64,000 bases of DNA, taken from Bathymodiolus brooksi. Lineage: Eukaryota > Mollusca > Bivalvia > Mytilida > Modiolidae. The stretch lies in contig OY804578.1 of assembly GCA_963680875.1 (NCBI GenBank), forward strand, positions 2,170,001-2,234,000, in the 5' to 3' direction. The notes beneath the pieces were generated by a model, which searched no databases, had not been told where the DNA came from, and saw only the letters and a program-made list of their open reading frames with translations. A program made the position numbers and the translations under genes. Below, in pieces: positions 36,828 through 47,760 of this stretch (its first letter is position 1; each line of letters starts with the position of its first letter).

Positions 36828-39411
36828 TTGATATATAGATCTTTAGTTTTCTGTTTAGTGTTTTGTATCGATATATAGATCTTTAGTTTTCTCTGTAGTG
36901 TTTTGTATTGATATATAGATCTTTAGTTTTCTGTGTAGTGCTTTGTATTGATATATAGATCTTTAGTTTTCTGTGTAGTGTTTTGTATTGATATATAGAT
37001 CTTTAGTTTTCAGTGTAATGTTTTGTATTGATATATAGATCTTTAGTTTTCTGTGTAGTGTTTTGTATTGATATATAGATCTTTAGTTTTCTGTGTAGTG
37101 TTTTGTATTGATATATAGATCCTTAGTTTTCTGTGTAGTGTTTTTTATTGATATATAGATCTTTAGATTTATGTGTAGTGTTTTGTATTGATATATAGAT
37201 CTTTAGTTTTCTGTGTAGTGTTTTGTATTGATATATAGATCTTTAGTTTTCTATGTAGTGTTTTGTATTGATATATAGATCTTTAGTTTTCTGTGTAGTG
37301 TTTTGTATTGATATATAGATCTTTAATTTTCTATGTTGTGTTTTGTATTGATATATAGATCTTTAGTTTTCTGTGTAGTGTTTTGTATTGATATATAGAT
37401 CTTTAGTTTTCTGTGAAGTGTTTGGTATTGATATATAGATCTTTAGTTCTCAGTGTAGTGTTTGTATTGATAAATAGATCTTTAGTTTTCTGTGTAGTGT
37501 TTTGTATTGATATATAGATCTTTAGTTTTCTGTGTAGTGTTTTGTATTGATATATAGATCTTTAGTTTTCTGTGTAATGTTTTGTATTAATATATAGATC
37601 TTTAGTTTTCTGTGTAGTGTTTTGTATTGATATATAGATCTTTAGTTTTCTGTGTAGTGTTTTGTATTGATATATAGATCTTTAGTTTTCTGTGTAGTGT
37701 TTTGTACTGATATATAGATCTTTAGTTTTCTGTGTAGTGTTTTGTATTGGTATATAGGTCTTTAGTTTTCTGTGTAGTGTGTTGTATTGATATATAGATC
37801 TTTAGTTTTCTACGTGGTGTTTTGTACTGATAAATAGATCTTTAGTTTTCTGTGTAGTGTTTTGTATTGATATATATATCTTTAGTTTTCTATGTAGTGT
37901 TTTGTATTGATATATAGATCTTTAGTTTTCTGTGTAGTGTTTTGTATTGATATATAGATCTTTAGTTTTCTGTGTAGTGTTTTGTATTGATATATAGATC
38001 TTTAGTTTTCTGTGTAGTGTTTTGTATTGATAAATAGATCTTTAGTTTTCTGTGTAGTGTTTTGTATTGATATATAGATCTTTAGTTTTCTGTGTAGTGT
38101 TTTGTATTGATATATAGATCTTTAGTTTCCTTTGTAGTGTTTTGTATTGATATATAGATCTTTATGTTTTCTGTTTAATGTTTTGTATTGATATATAGAT
38201 CTTTAGTTTTCTGTTTAGTGTTTTGTATTGATATATAGATCTTTAGTTTTCTCTGTAGTGTTTTGTATTGATATATAGATCTTTAGTTTTCTGTGTAGTG
38301 CTTTGTATTGATATATAGATCTTTAGTTTTCTGTGTAGTGTTTTGTATTGATATATAGATCTTTAGTTTTCAGTGTAATGTTTTGTATTGATATATAGAT
38401 CTTTAGTTTTCTGTGTAGTGTTTTGTATTGATATATAGATCTTTAGTTTTCTGTGTAGTGTTTTGTATTGATATATAGATCCTTAGTTTTCTGTGTAGTG
38501 TTTTTTATTGATATATAGATCTTTAGATTTATGTGTAGTGTTTTGTATTGATATATAGATCTTTAGTTTTCTGTGTAGTGTTTTGTATTGATATATAGAT
38601 CTTTAGTTTTCTATGTAGTGTTTTGTATTGATATATAGATCTTTAGTTTTCTGTGTAGTGTTTTGTATTGATATATAGATCTTTAATTTTCTATGTTGTG
38701 TTTTGTATTGATATATAGATCTTTAGTTTTCTGTGTAGTGTTTTGTATTGATATATAGATCTTTAGTTTTCTGTGAAGTGTTTGGTATTGATATATAGAT
38801 CTTTAGTTCTCAGTGTAGTGTTTGTATTGATAAATAGATCTTTAGTTTTCTGTGTAGTGTTTTGTATTGATATATAGATCTTTAGTTTTCTGTGTAGTGT
38901 TTTGTATTGATATATAGATCTTTAGTTTTCTGTGTAATGTTTTGTATTAATATATAGATCTTTAGTTTTCTGTGTAGTGTTTTGTATTGATATATAGATC
39001 TTTAGTTTTCTGTGTAGTGTTTTGTATTGATATATAGATCTTTAGTTTTCTGTGTAGTGTTTTGTACTGATATATAGATCTTTAGTTTTCTGTGTAGTGT
39101 TTTGTATTGGTATATAGGTCTTTAGTTTTCTGTGTAGTGTGTTGTATTGATATATAGATCTTTAGTTTTCTACGTGGTGTTTTGTACTGATAAATAGATC
39201 TTTAGTTTTCTGTGTAGTGTTTTGTATTGATATATATATCTTTAGTTTTCTATGTAGTGTTTTGTATTGATATATAGATCTTTAGTTTTCTGTGTAGTGT
39301 TTTGTATTGATATATAGATCTTTAGTTTTCTGTGTAGTGTTTTGTATTGATATATAGATCTTTAGTTTTCTGTGTAGTGTTTTGTATTGATAAATAGATC
39401 TTTAGTTTTCT
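36828..39411. repeat. Tandem pair of 1,360-bp (34-monomer) units
   Basis: 36,828-38,051 matches 38,188-39,411 at offset 1,360, which equals 32 standard monomers, one of 39 bp and one of 41 bp. Unusual shared changes are GTGCTTTG, GATCCTTAG, GTTTTTTATTG (37,141 and 38,501), CTTTAGATTTATG (37,161 and 38,521), CTTTAATTTTCTATGTTG, GTGAAGTG with GTTTGG, ATTAATATA (37,588 and 38,948) and CTACGTGG (37,811 and 39,171). The only difference I saw is GTATCGATA at 36,868 versus GTATTGATA. The units are joined by TTTCCTTTG and the 41-bp monomer at 38,159-38,199. Confidence 0.9.
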
Positions 39412-40082
39412 ATATAGTGTTTTGTATTGATATATAGATCTTTAGTTTTCTGTGTAGTGTTTTGTACTGATATATAGATCTTTAGTTTTCTGTGTAGTGT
39501 TTTGTATTGATATATAGATTTTTAGTTTTCTATGTAGTTTTTTGTATTGATATATAGATCTTTAGTTTTCTATGTAGTGTTTTGTATTGATATATAGATC
39601 TTTAGTTTTCTGTGTAGTGTTTGGTATTGATATATAAATCTTTAGTTCTCAGTGTAGTGTTTTGTATTGATAAATAGATCTTTAGTTTTCTGTGTAGTGT
39701 TTTGTATTGATATATAGATCTTTTGTTTTCTGTGTAGTGTTTTGTATTGATATATATATAGATCTTTAGTTTTCTGTGTAATGTTTTGTATTGATATATA
39801 AATCTTTAGTTTTCTATGTAGTGTTTTGTATTGATATATAGATCTTTAGTTTTCTATGTAGTATTTTGTATTGATATATAGATCTTTAGTTTTCTGTGTA
39901 GTGTTTTGTATTGATATATAGATCTTTAGTTTTCTATGTAGTGTTTTGTATTGATATATAAATCTTTAGTTTTCTATGTAGTGTTTTGTATTGATATATA
40001 GATCTTTAGTTTTCTGTGGAGTGTTTTGTATTGATATATAGATCTTTAGTTTTCTGTTTAGTGTTTTGTATTGATATATAGA

Positions 40083-40124
40083 TCTTTAGTTTTCTGTGTA
40101 GTGTTTTGTATTGATATATATAGA
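40083..40124. repeat. 42-bp monomer (one extra TA)
   Basis: The TA run is one unit longer than consensus, an intermediate between the 40-bp form and the common 44-bp form. It is the only +2 monomer in the window, and its surroundings (GTTTAG before, GTTGTGTACT after) do not normally carry the 44-bp form. It looks like an independent slippage event. Confidence 0.85.
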
Positions 40125-42766
40125 TCTTTAGTTTTCTGTGTAGTGTTTTGTATTGATATATAGATCTTTAGTTTTCTGTGTAGTGTTGTGTACTGATATA
40201 TAGATCTTTAGTTTTCTGTGTAGTGTTTTGTATTGATATATAGATCTTTAGTTTTCTGTGTAGTGTTTTGTATTGATATATAGGTCTTTAGTTTTCTGTG
40301 TAGTGTTTTGTATTGATATATAGATCTTTAGTTTTCTGTGTAGTGTTTTGTATTGATATATAGATCTTTAGTTTTCTAAGTAGTGTTTTGTATTGATATA
40401 TAGATCCTTAGTTTTCTGTGTAGTGTTTTGTATTGATATATAGATCTTTAGTTTTCTATGTAGTGTTTTGTATTGATATATAGATCTTTAGTTTTCTGTG
40501 TAGTGTTTTGTATTGATTTATAGATCTTTAGTTTTCTGTGTAGTGTTTGGTATTGATATATAGATCTTTAGTTCTCAGTGTAGTGTTTGTATTGATAAAT
40601 AGATCTTTAGTTTTCTGTGTAGTGTTTTGTATTGATATATAGATCTTTAGTTTTCTGTGTAGTGTTTTGTATTGATATATAGATCTTTAGTTTTCTGTGT
40701 AGTGTTTTGTATTGATATATAGATCTTTAGTTTTCTCTGTAGTGTTTTGTATTGATATATAGATCTTTAGTTTTCTGTGTAGTGTTTTGTATTGATATAT
40801 AGATCTTTAGTTTTCTGTGTAGTGTTTTGTATTGATATATAGATCTTTAGTTTTCTGTGTAGTGTTTTGCATTGATATATAGATCTTTAGTTTTCTGTGT
40901 AGTGTTTTGTATTGATATATAGATCTTTAGTTTTCTGTGTAGTGTTTTGTATTGATATATAGAACTTTAGTTTTATGTGTAGTGTTTTGTATTGATATAT
41001 AGATCTTTAGTTTTCTGTGTAGTGTTTTGTATTGATATATAGATCTTTAATTTTCTATGTAGTGTTTTGTATTGATATATAAATCTTTTGTTTTCTATGT
41101 AGTGTTTTGTATTGATATATAGATCTTTAGTTTTCTATGTAGTATTTTGTATTGATATATAGATCTTTAGTTTTCTGTGTAGTGTTTTGTATTGATATAT
41201 AGATCTTTAGTTTTCTATGTAGTGTTTTGTATTGATATATAAATCTTTAGTTTTCTATGTAGTGTTTTGTATTGATATATAGATCTTTAGTTTTCTGTGT
41301 AGTGTTTTGTATTGATATATAGATCTTTAGTTTTCTGTTTAGTGTTTTGTATTGATATATAGATCTTTAGTTTTCTGTGTAGTGTTTTGTATTGATATAT
41401 AGATTTTTAGTTTTCTATGTAGTTTTTTGTATTGATATATAGATCTTTAGTTTTCTATGTAGTGTTTTGTATTGATATATAGATCTTTAGTTTTCTGTGT
41501 AGTGTTTGGTATTGATATATAGATCTTTAGATCTCAGTGTAGTGTTTTGTATTGATAAATAGATCTTTAGTTTTCTGTGTAGTGTTTTGTATTGATATAT
41601 AGATCTTTTGTTTTCTGTGTAGTGTTTTGTATTGATATATATATAGATCTTTAGTTTTCTGTGTAATGTTTTGTATTGATATATAGATCTTTAGTTTTCT
41701 ATGTAGTGTTTTGTATTGATATATAAATCTTTAGTTTTCTATGTAGTGTTTTGTATTGATATATAGATATTTAGTTTTCTATGTAGTATTTTGTATTGAT
41801 ATATAGATCTTTAGTTTTCTGTGTAGTGTTTTGTATTGATATATAGATCTTTAGTTTTCTATGTAGTGTTTTGTATTGATATATAAATCTTTAGTTTTCT
41901 ATGTAGTGTTTTGTATTGATATATAGATCTTTAGTTTTCTGTGGAGTGTTTTGTATTGATATATAGATCTTTAGTTTTCTGTGTAGTGTTTTGTATTGAT
42001 ATATAGATCTTTAGTTTTCTGTGTAGTGTTTTGTATTGATATATAGATCTTTAGTTTTCTATGTAGTGTTTTGTATTGATATATAGATCTTTAGTTTTCT
42101 GTGTAGTGTTTTGTATTGATATATAGATCTTTAGTTTTCTATGTAGTGTTTTGTATTGATATATAGATCTTTAGTTTTCTGTGTAGTGTTTTGTATTGAT
42201 ATATAGATCTTTAGTTTTCTGTGTAGTGTTTTGTATTGATATATAGATCTTTAGTTTTCTATGTAGTGTTTTGTATTGATATATAGATCTTTAGTTTTCT
42301 ATGTAGTGTTTTGTATTGATATATAGATCTTTAGTTTTCTGTGTAGTGTTTTGTATTGATTTATAGATCTTTAGTTTTCTGTGTAGTGTTTGGTATTGAT
42401 ATATAGATCTTTAGTTCTCAGTGTAGTGTTTGTATTGATAAATAGATCTTTAGTTTTCTGTGTAGTGTTTTGTATTGATATATAGATCTTTAGTTTTCTG
42501 TGTAGTGTTTTGTATTGATATATAGATCTTTAGTTTTCTGTGTAGTGTTTTGTATTGATATATAGATCTTTAGTTTTCTCTGTAGTGTTTTGTGTTGATA
42601 TATAGATCTTTAGTTTTCTGTGTAGTGTTTTGTATTGATATATAGATCTTTAGTTTTCTGTGTAGTGTTTTGTATTGATATATAGATCTTTAGTTTTCTG
42701 TGTAGTGTTTTGTATTGATATATAGATCTTTAGTTTTCTGTGTAGTGTTTTGTATTGATATATAGA

Positions 42767-42807
42767 TCTTTAGTTTTCTGTGTAGTGTTTTGTATTGATA
42801 TTATAGA
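42767..42807. repeat. 41-bp monomer with GATATTATAG
   Basis: A single T is inserted within the TA run. No other monomer in the window has it, so it is either a very recent mutation or a sequencing error. Confidence 0.8.
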
Positions 42808-43039
42808 TCTTTAGTTTTCTGTGTAGTGTTTTGTATTGATATATAGATCTTTAGTTTTCTATGTAGTGTTTTGTATTGATATATAGATCTTTAGTTTTCT
42901 GTGTAGTGTTTTGTATTGATTTATAGATCTTTAGTTTTCTGTGTAGTGTTTGGTATTGATATATAGATCTTTAGTTCTCAGTGTAGTGTTTGTATTGATA
43001 AATAGATCTTTAGTTTTCTGTGTAGTGTTTTGTATTGAT

Positions 43040-46000
43040 ATATAGATCTTTAGTTTTCTGTGTAGTGTTGGTATTGATATATAGATCTTTAGTTCTCAGT
43101 GTAGTGTTTGTATTGATAAATAGATCTTTAGTTTTCTGTGTAGTGTTTTGTATTGATATATAGATCTTTAGTTTTCTGTGTAGTGTTTTGTATTGATATA
43201 TAGATCTTTAGTTTTCTGTGTAGTGTTTTGTATTGATATATAGATCTTTAGTTTTCTCTGTAGTGTTTTGTGTTGATATATAGATCTTTAGTTTTCTGTG
43301 TAGTGTTTTGTATTGATATATAGATCTTTAGTTTTCTATGTAGTGTTTTGTATTGATATATAGATCTTTAGTTTTCTGTGTAGTGTTTTGTATTGATATA
43401 TAGATCTTTAGTTTTCTATGTAGTGTTTTGTATTGATATATAGATCTTTAGTTTTCTGTGTAGTGTTTTGTATTGATTTATAGATCTTTAGTTTTCTGTG
43501 TAGTGTTTGGTATTGATATATAGATCTTTAGTTCTCAGTGTAGTGTTTGTATTGATAAATAGATCTTTAGTTTTCTGTGTAGTGTTTTGTATTGATATAT
43601 AGATCTTTAGTTTTCTGTGTAGTGTTTTGTATTGATATATAGATCTTTAGTTTTCTGTGTAGTGTTTTGTATTGATATATAGATCTTTAGTTTTCTCTGT
43701 AGTGTTATGTGTTGATATATAGATCTTTAGTTTTCTGTGTAGTGTTTTGTATTGATATATAGATCTTTAGTTTTCTGTGTAGTGTTTTGTATTGATATAT
43801 AGATCTTTAGTTTTCTGTGTAGTGTTTTGTATTGATATATAGATCTTTAGTTTTCTGTGTAGTGTTTTGTATTGATATATAGATCTTTAGTTTTCTGTGT
43901 AGTGTTTTGTATTGATATATAGATCTTTAGTTTTCTGTGTAGTGTTTTGTATTGATATATAGAACTTTAGTTTTATGTGTAGTGTTTTGTATTGATATAT
44001 AGATCTTTAGTTTTCTGTGTAGTGTTTTGTATTGATATATAGATCTTTAGTTTTCTATGTAGTGTTTTGTATTGATATATAAATCTTTAGTTTTCTATGT
44101 AGTGTTTTGTATTGATATATAGATCTTTAGTTTTCTATGTAGTATTTCGTATTGATATATAGATCTTTAGTTTTCTGTGTAGTGTTTTGTATTGATATAT
44201 AGATCTTTAGTTTTCTATGTAGTGTTTTGTATTGATATATAAATCTTTAGTTTTCTATGTAGTGTTTTGTATTGATATATAGATCTTTAGTTTTCTGTGT
44301 AGTGTTTTGTATTGATATATAGATCTTTAGTTTTCTGTTTAGTGTTTTGTATTGATATATAGGTCTTTAGTTTTCTGTGTAGTGTTTTGTATTGATATAT
44401 AGATCTTTAGTTTTCTGTGTATTGTTTTGTATTGATATATAGATCTTTAGTTTTCTGTGTAGTGTTTTGTATTGATATATAGATTTTTAGTTTTCTATGT
44501 AGTTTTTTGTATTGATATATAGATCTTTAGTTTTCTATGTAGTGTTTTGTATTGATATATAGATCTTTAGTTTTCTGTGTAGTGTTTGGTATTGATATAT
44601 AGATCTTTAGTTCTCAGTGTAGTGTTTTGTATTGATAAATAGATCTTTAGTTTTCTGTGTAGTGTTTTGTATTGATATATAGATCTTTAGTTTTCTGTGT
44701 AGTGTTTTGTATAGATATATAGATCTTTAGTTTTCTGTGTAGTTTTGTGTACTGATATATAGATCTTTAGTTTTCTGTGTAGTGTTTTGTATTGATATAT
44801 AGATCTTTAGTTTTCTGTGTAGTGTTTTGTATTGATATATAGGTCTTTAGTTTTCTGTGTAGTGTTTTGTATTGATATATAGATCTTTAGTTTTCTGTGT
44901 AGTGTTTTGTATTGATATATAGATCTTTAGTTTTCTATGTAGTGTTTTGTATTGATATATAGATCTTTAGTTTTCTGTGTAGTGTTTTGTATTGATATAT
45001 AGATCTTTAGTTTTCTATGTAGTGTTTTGTATTGATATATAGATCTTTAGTTTTCTGTGTAGTGTTTTGTATTGATTTATAGATCTTTAGTTTTCTGTGT
45101 AGTGTTTGGTATTGATATATAGATCTTTAGTTCTCAGTGTAGTGTTTGTATTGATAAATAGATCTTTAGTTTTCTGTGTAGTGTTTTGTATTGATATATA
45201 GATCTTTAGTTTTCTGTGTAGTGTTTTGTATTGATATATAGATCTTTAGTTTTCTGTGTAGTGTTTTGTATTGATATATAGATCTTTAGTTTTCTCTGTA
45301 GTGTTTTGTGTTGATATATAGATCTTTAGTTTTCTGTGTAGTGTTTTGTATTGATATATAGATCTTTAGTTTTCTATGTAGTGTTTTGTATTGATATATA
45401 GATCTTTAGTTTTCTGTGTAGTGTTTTGTATTGATATATAGATCTTTAGTTTTCTATGTAGTGTTTTGTATTGATATATAGATCTTTAGTTTTCTGTGTA
45501 GTGTTTTGTATTGATTTATAGATCTTTAGTTTTCTGTGTAGTGTTTGGTATTGATATATAGATCTTTAGTTCTCAGTGTAGTGTTTGTATTGATAAATAG
45601 ATCTTTAGTTTTCTGTGTAGTGTTTTGTATTAATATATAGATCTTTAGTTTTCTGTGTAGTGTTTTGTATTGATATATAGATCTTTAGTTTTCTGTGTAG
45701 TGTTTTGTATTGATATATAGATCTTTAGTCTTCTCTGTAGTGTTATGTGTTGATATATAGATCTTTAGTTTTCTGTGTAGTGTTTTGTATTGATATATAG
45801 ATCTTTAGTTTTCTGTGTAGTGTTTTGTATTGATATATAGATCTTTAGTTTTCTGTGTAGTGTTTTGTATTGATATATAGATCTTTAGTTTTCTGTATAG
45901 TGTTTTGTATTGATATATAGATCTTTAGTTTTCTGTGTAGTGCTTTGTATTGATATATAGATCTTTAGTTTTCTGTGTAGTGTTTTGTATTGATATATAG

Positions 46001-46608
46001 AACTTTAGTTTTATGTGTAGTGTTTTGTATTGATATATAGATCTTTAGTTTTCTGTGTAGTGTTTTGTATTGATATATAGATCTTTAGTTTTCTATGTAG
46101 TGTTTTGTATTGATATATAAATCTTTAGTTTTCTATGTAGTGTTTTGTATTGATATATAGATCTTTAGTTTTCTATGTAGTATTTCGTATTGATATATAG
46201 ATCTTTAGTTTTCTGTGTAGTGTTTTGTATTGATATATAGATCTTTAGTTTTCTATGTAGTGTTTTGTATTGATATATAAATCTTTAGTTTTCTATGTAG
46301 TGTTTTGTATTGATATATAGATCTTTAGTTTTCTGTGTAGTGTTTTGTATTGATATATAGATCTTTAGTTTTCTGTTTAGTGTTTTGTATTGATATATAG
46401 GTCTTTAGTTTTCTGTGTAGTGTTTTGTATTGATATATAGATCTTTAGTTTTCTGTGTATTGTTTTGTATTGATATATAGATCTTTAGTTTTCTGTGTAG
46501 TGTTTTGTATTGATATATAGATTTTTAGTTTTCTATGTAGTTTTTTGTATTGATATATAGATCTTTAGTTTTCTATGTAGTGTTTTGTATTGATATATAG
46601 ATCTTTAG
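43040..46608. repeat. Duplication with 2,038-bp offset
   Basis: About 43,040-44,570 matches 45,080-46,608. Shared markers are the CTCAG 39-bp monomer (43,093 and 45,131), CTCTG with GTGTTG (43,251 and 45,289), GTTATGTGTTG (43,703 and 45,741), GAACTT/TTTTATG (43,962 and 46,000) and GTATTTCGTATTG (44,141 and 46,179). At the left end the first copy has a private 39-bp GTTGG monomer (43,047-43,085). At the right end the second copy lacks one GTTTGG monomer. Confidence 0.82.
43047..43085. repeat. 39-bp monomer with GTTGG
   Basis: The T-tract has lost one T in a GTTTGG-type monomer, giving GTGTTGGTATTG. It lies one monomer before a CTCAG deletion monomer, so two 39-bp monomers stand side by side (43,047 and 43,086). 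Confidence 0.8.
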
Positions 46609-46962
46609 TTCTCAGTGTAGTGTTTTGTATTGATAAATAGATCTTTAGTTTTCTGTGTAGTGTTTTGTATTGATATATAGATCTTTTGTTTTCTGTGTAG
46701 TGTTTTGTATTGATATATATATAGATCTTTAGTTTTCTGTGTAATGTTTTGTATTGATATATAGATCTTTAGTTTTCTATGTAGTGTTTTGTATTGATAT
46801 ATAAATCTTTAGTTTTCTATGTAGTGTTTTGTATTGATATATAGATCTTTAGTTTTCTATGTAGTATTTTGTATTGATATATAGATCTTTAGTTTTCTGT
46901 GTAGTGTTTTGTATTGATATATAGATCTTTAGTTTTCTATGTAGTGTTTTGTATTGATATAT
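44000..46962. repeat. 2.96-kb block (pair of 47,761-50,724)
   Basis: The offset is 3,761 bp, rising to 3,762 after the +1 monomer at 48,445. Shared markers are GTATTTCGTATTG (44,141 and 47,902; 46,181 and 49,943), GTAGTTTTGTGTACT (44,741 and 48,503), the CTCAG 39-bp monomers (45,131 and 48,893), GTTATGTGTTG (45,741 and 49,503), GAACTT (46,000 and 49,762) and the 44-bp monomer (46,711 and 50,473). Private changes in this copy include GTATAGATATATAG near 44,711, ATTAATATA near 45,630 and CTTTAGTCTTC near 45,729. Confidence 0.86.
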
Positions 46963-47760
46963 AGATCTTTAGTTTTCTGTGTAGTGTTTTGTATTGATAT
47001 ATAGATCTTTAGTTTTCTCTGTAGTGTTTTGTATTGATATATAGATCTTTAGTTTTCTGTTTAGTGTTTTGTATTGATATATAGATCTTTAGTTTTCTGT
47101 GTAGTGTTTTGTATTGATATATAGATCTTTAGTTTTCTGTGTAGTGTTTTGTATTGATATATAGATCTTTAGTTTTCTGTGTAGTGTTTTGTATTGATAT
47201 ATAGATCTTTAGTTTTCTATGTAGTGTTTTGTATTGATATATAGATCTTTTGTTTTCTGTGTAGTGTTTTGTATTGATTTATAGATCTTTAGTTTTCTGT
47301 GTAGTGTTTGGTATTGATATATAGATCTTTAGTTCTCAGTGTAGTGTTTGTATTGATAAATAGATCTTTAGTTTTCTGTGTAGTGTTTTGTATTGATATA
47401 TAGATCTTTAGTTTTCTGTGTAGTGTTTTGTATTGATATATAGATCTTTAGTTTTCTGTGTAGTGTTTTGTATTGATATATAGATCTTTAGTTTTCTCTG
47501 TAGTGTTTTGTGTTGATATATAGATCTTTAGTTTTCTGTGTAGTGTTTTGTATTGATATATAGATCTTTAGTTTTCTGTGTAGTGTTTTGTATTGATATA
47601 TAGATCTTTAGTTTTCAGTGTAATGTTTTGTATTGATATATAGATCTTTAGTTTTCTGTGTAGTGTTTTGCATTAATATATAGATCTTTAGTTTTCTGTG
47701 TAGTGTTTTGTATTGATATATAGATCTTTAGTTTTCTGTGTAGTGTTTTGCATTAATATA
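46963..47760. repeat. Monomer run between two 2.96-kb blocks
   Basis: Twenty monomers including GATTTATA, GTTTGG, CTCAG, CTCTG with GTGTTG, CAGTGTAATG and two GCATTAATATA monomers 80 bp apart (near 47,670 and 47,750). The paired GCATTAA variant points to a local two-monomer duplication. Nothing other than satellite is present. Confidence 0.75.

Larger units (their letters stand above)
39412..43040. repeat. Mosaic block with 1.9-kb duplication
   Basis: The run 39,470-40,050 matches about 41,360-41,970 at offset 1,885 bp, then 1,925 after one extra monomer in the second copy. Markers are GATTTTTAG (39,516 and 41,401) and the 44-bp monomer (39,748 and 41,633). The GATTTATA, GTTTGG, 39-bp CTCAG series recurs at about 40,520, 42,360 and 42,920. 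Private changes include CTAAGTAG near 40,378, CTTTAGATCTCAG near 41,530 and GTGTTG near 42,593. Confidence 0.72.

Noticed and set aside
42767..42807. Single inserted T in the TA run as a functional variant
   Set aside because: It is a singleton one-base insertion and cannot be told apart from a sequencing error without reads.
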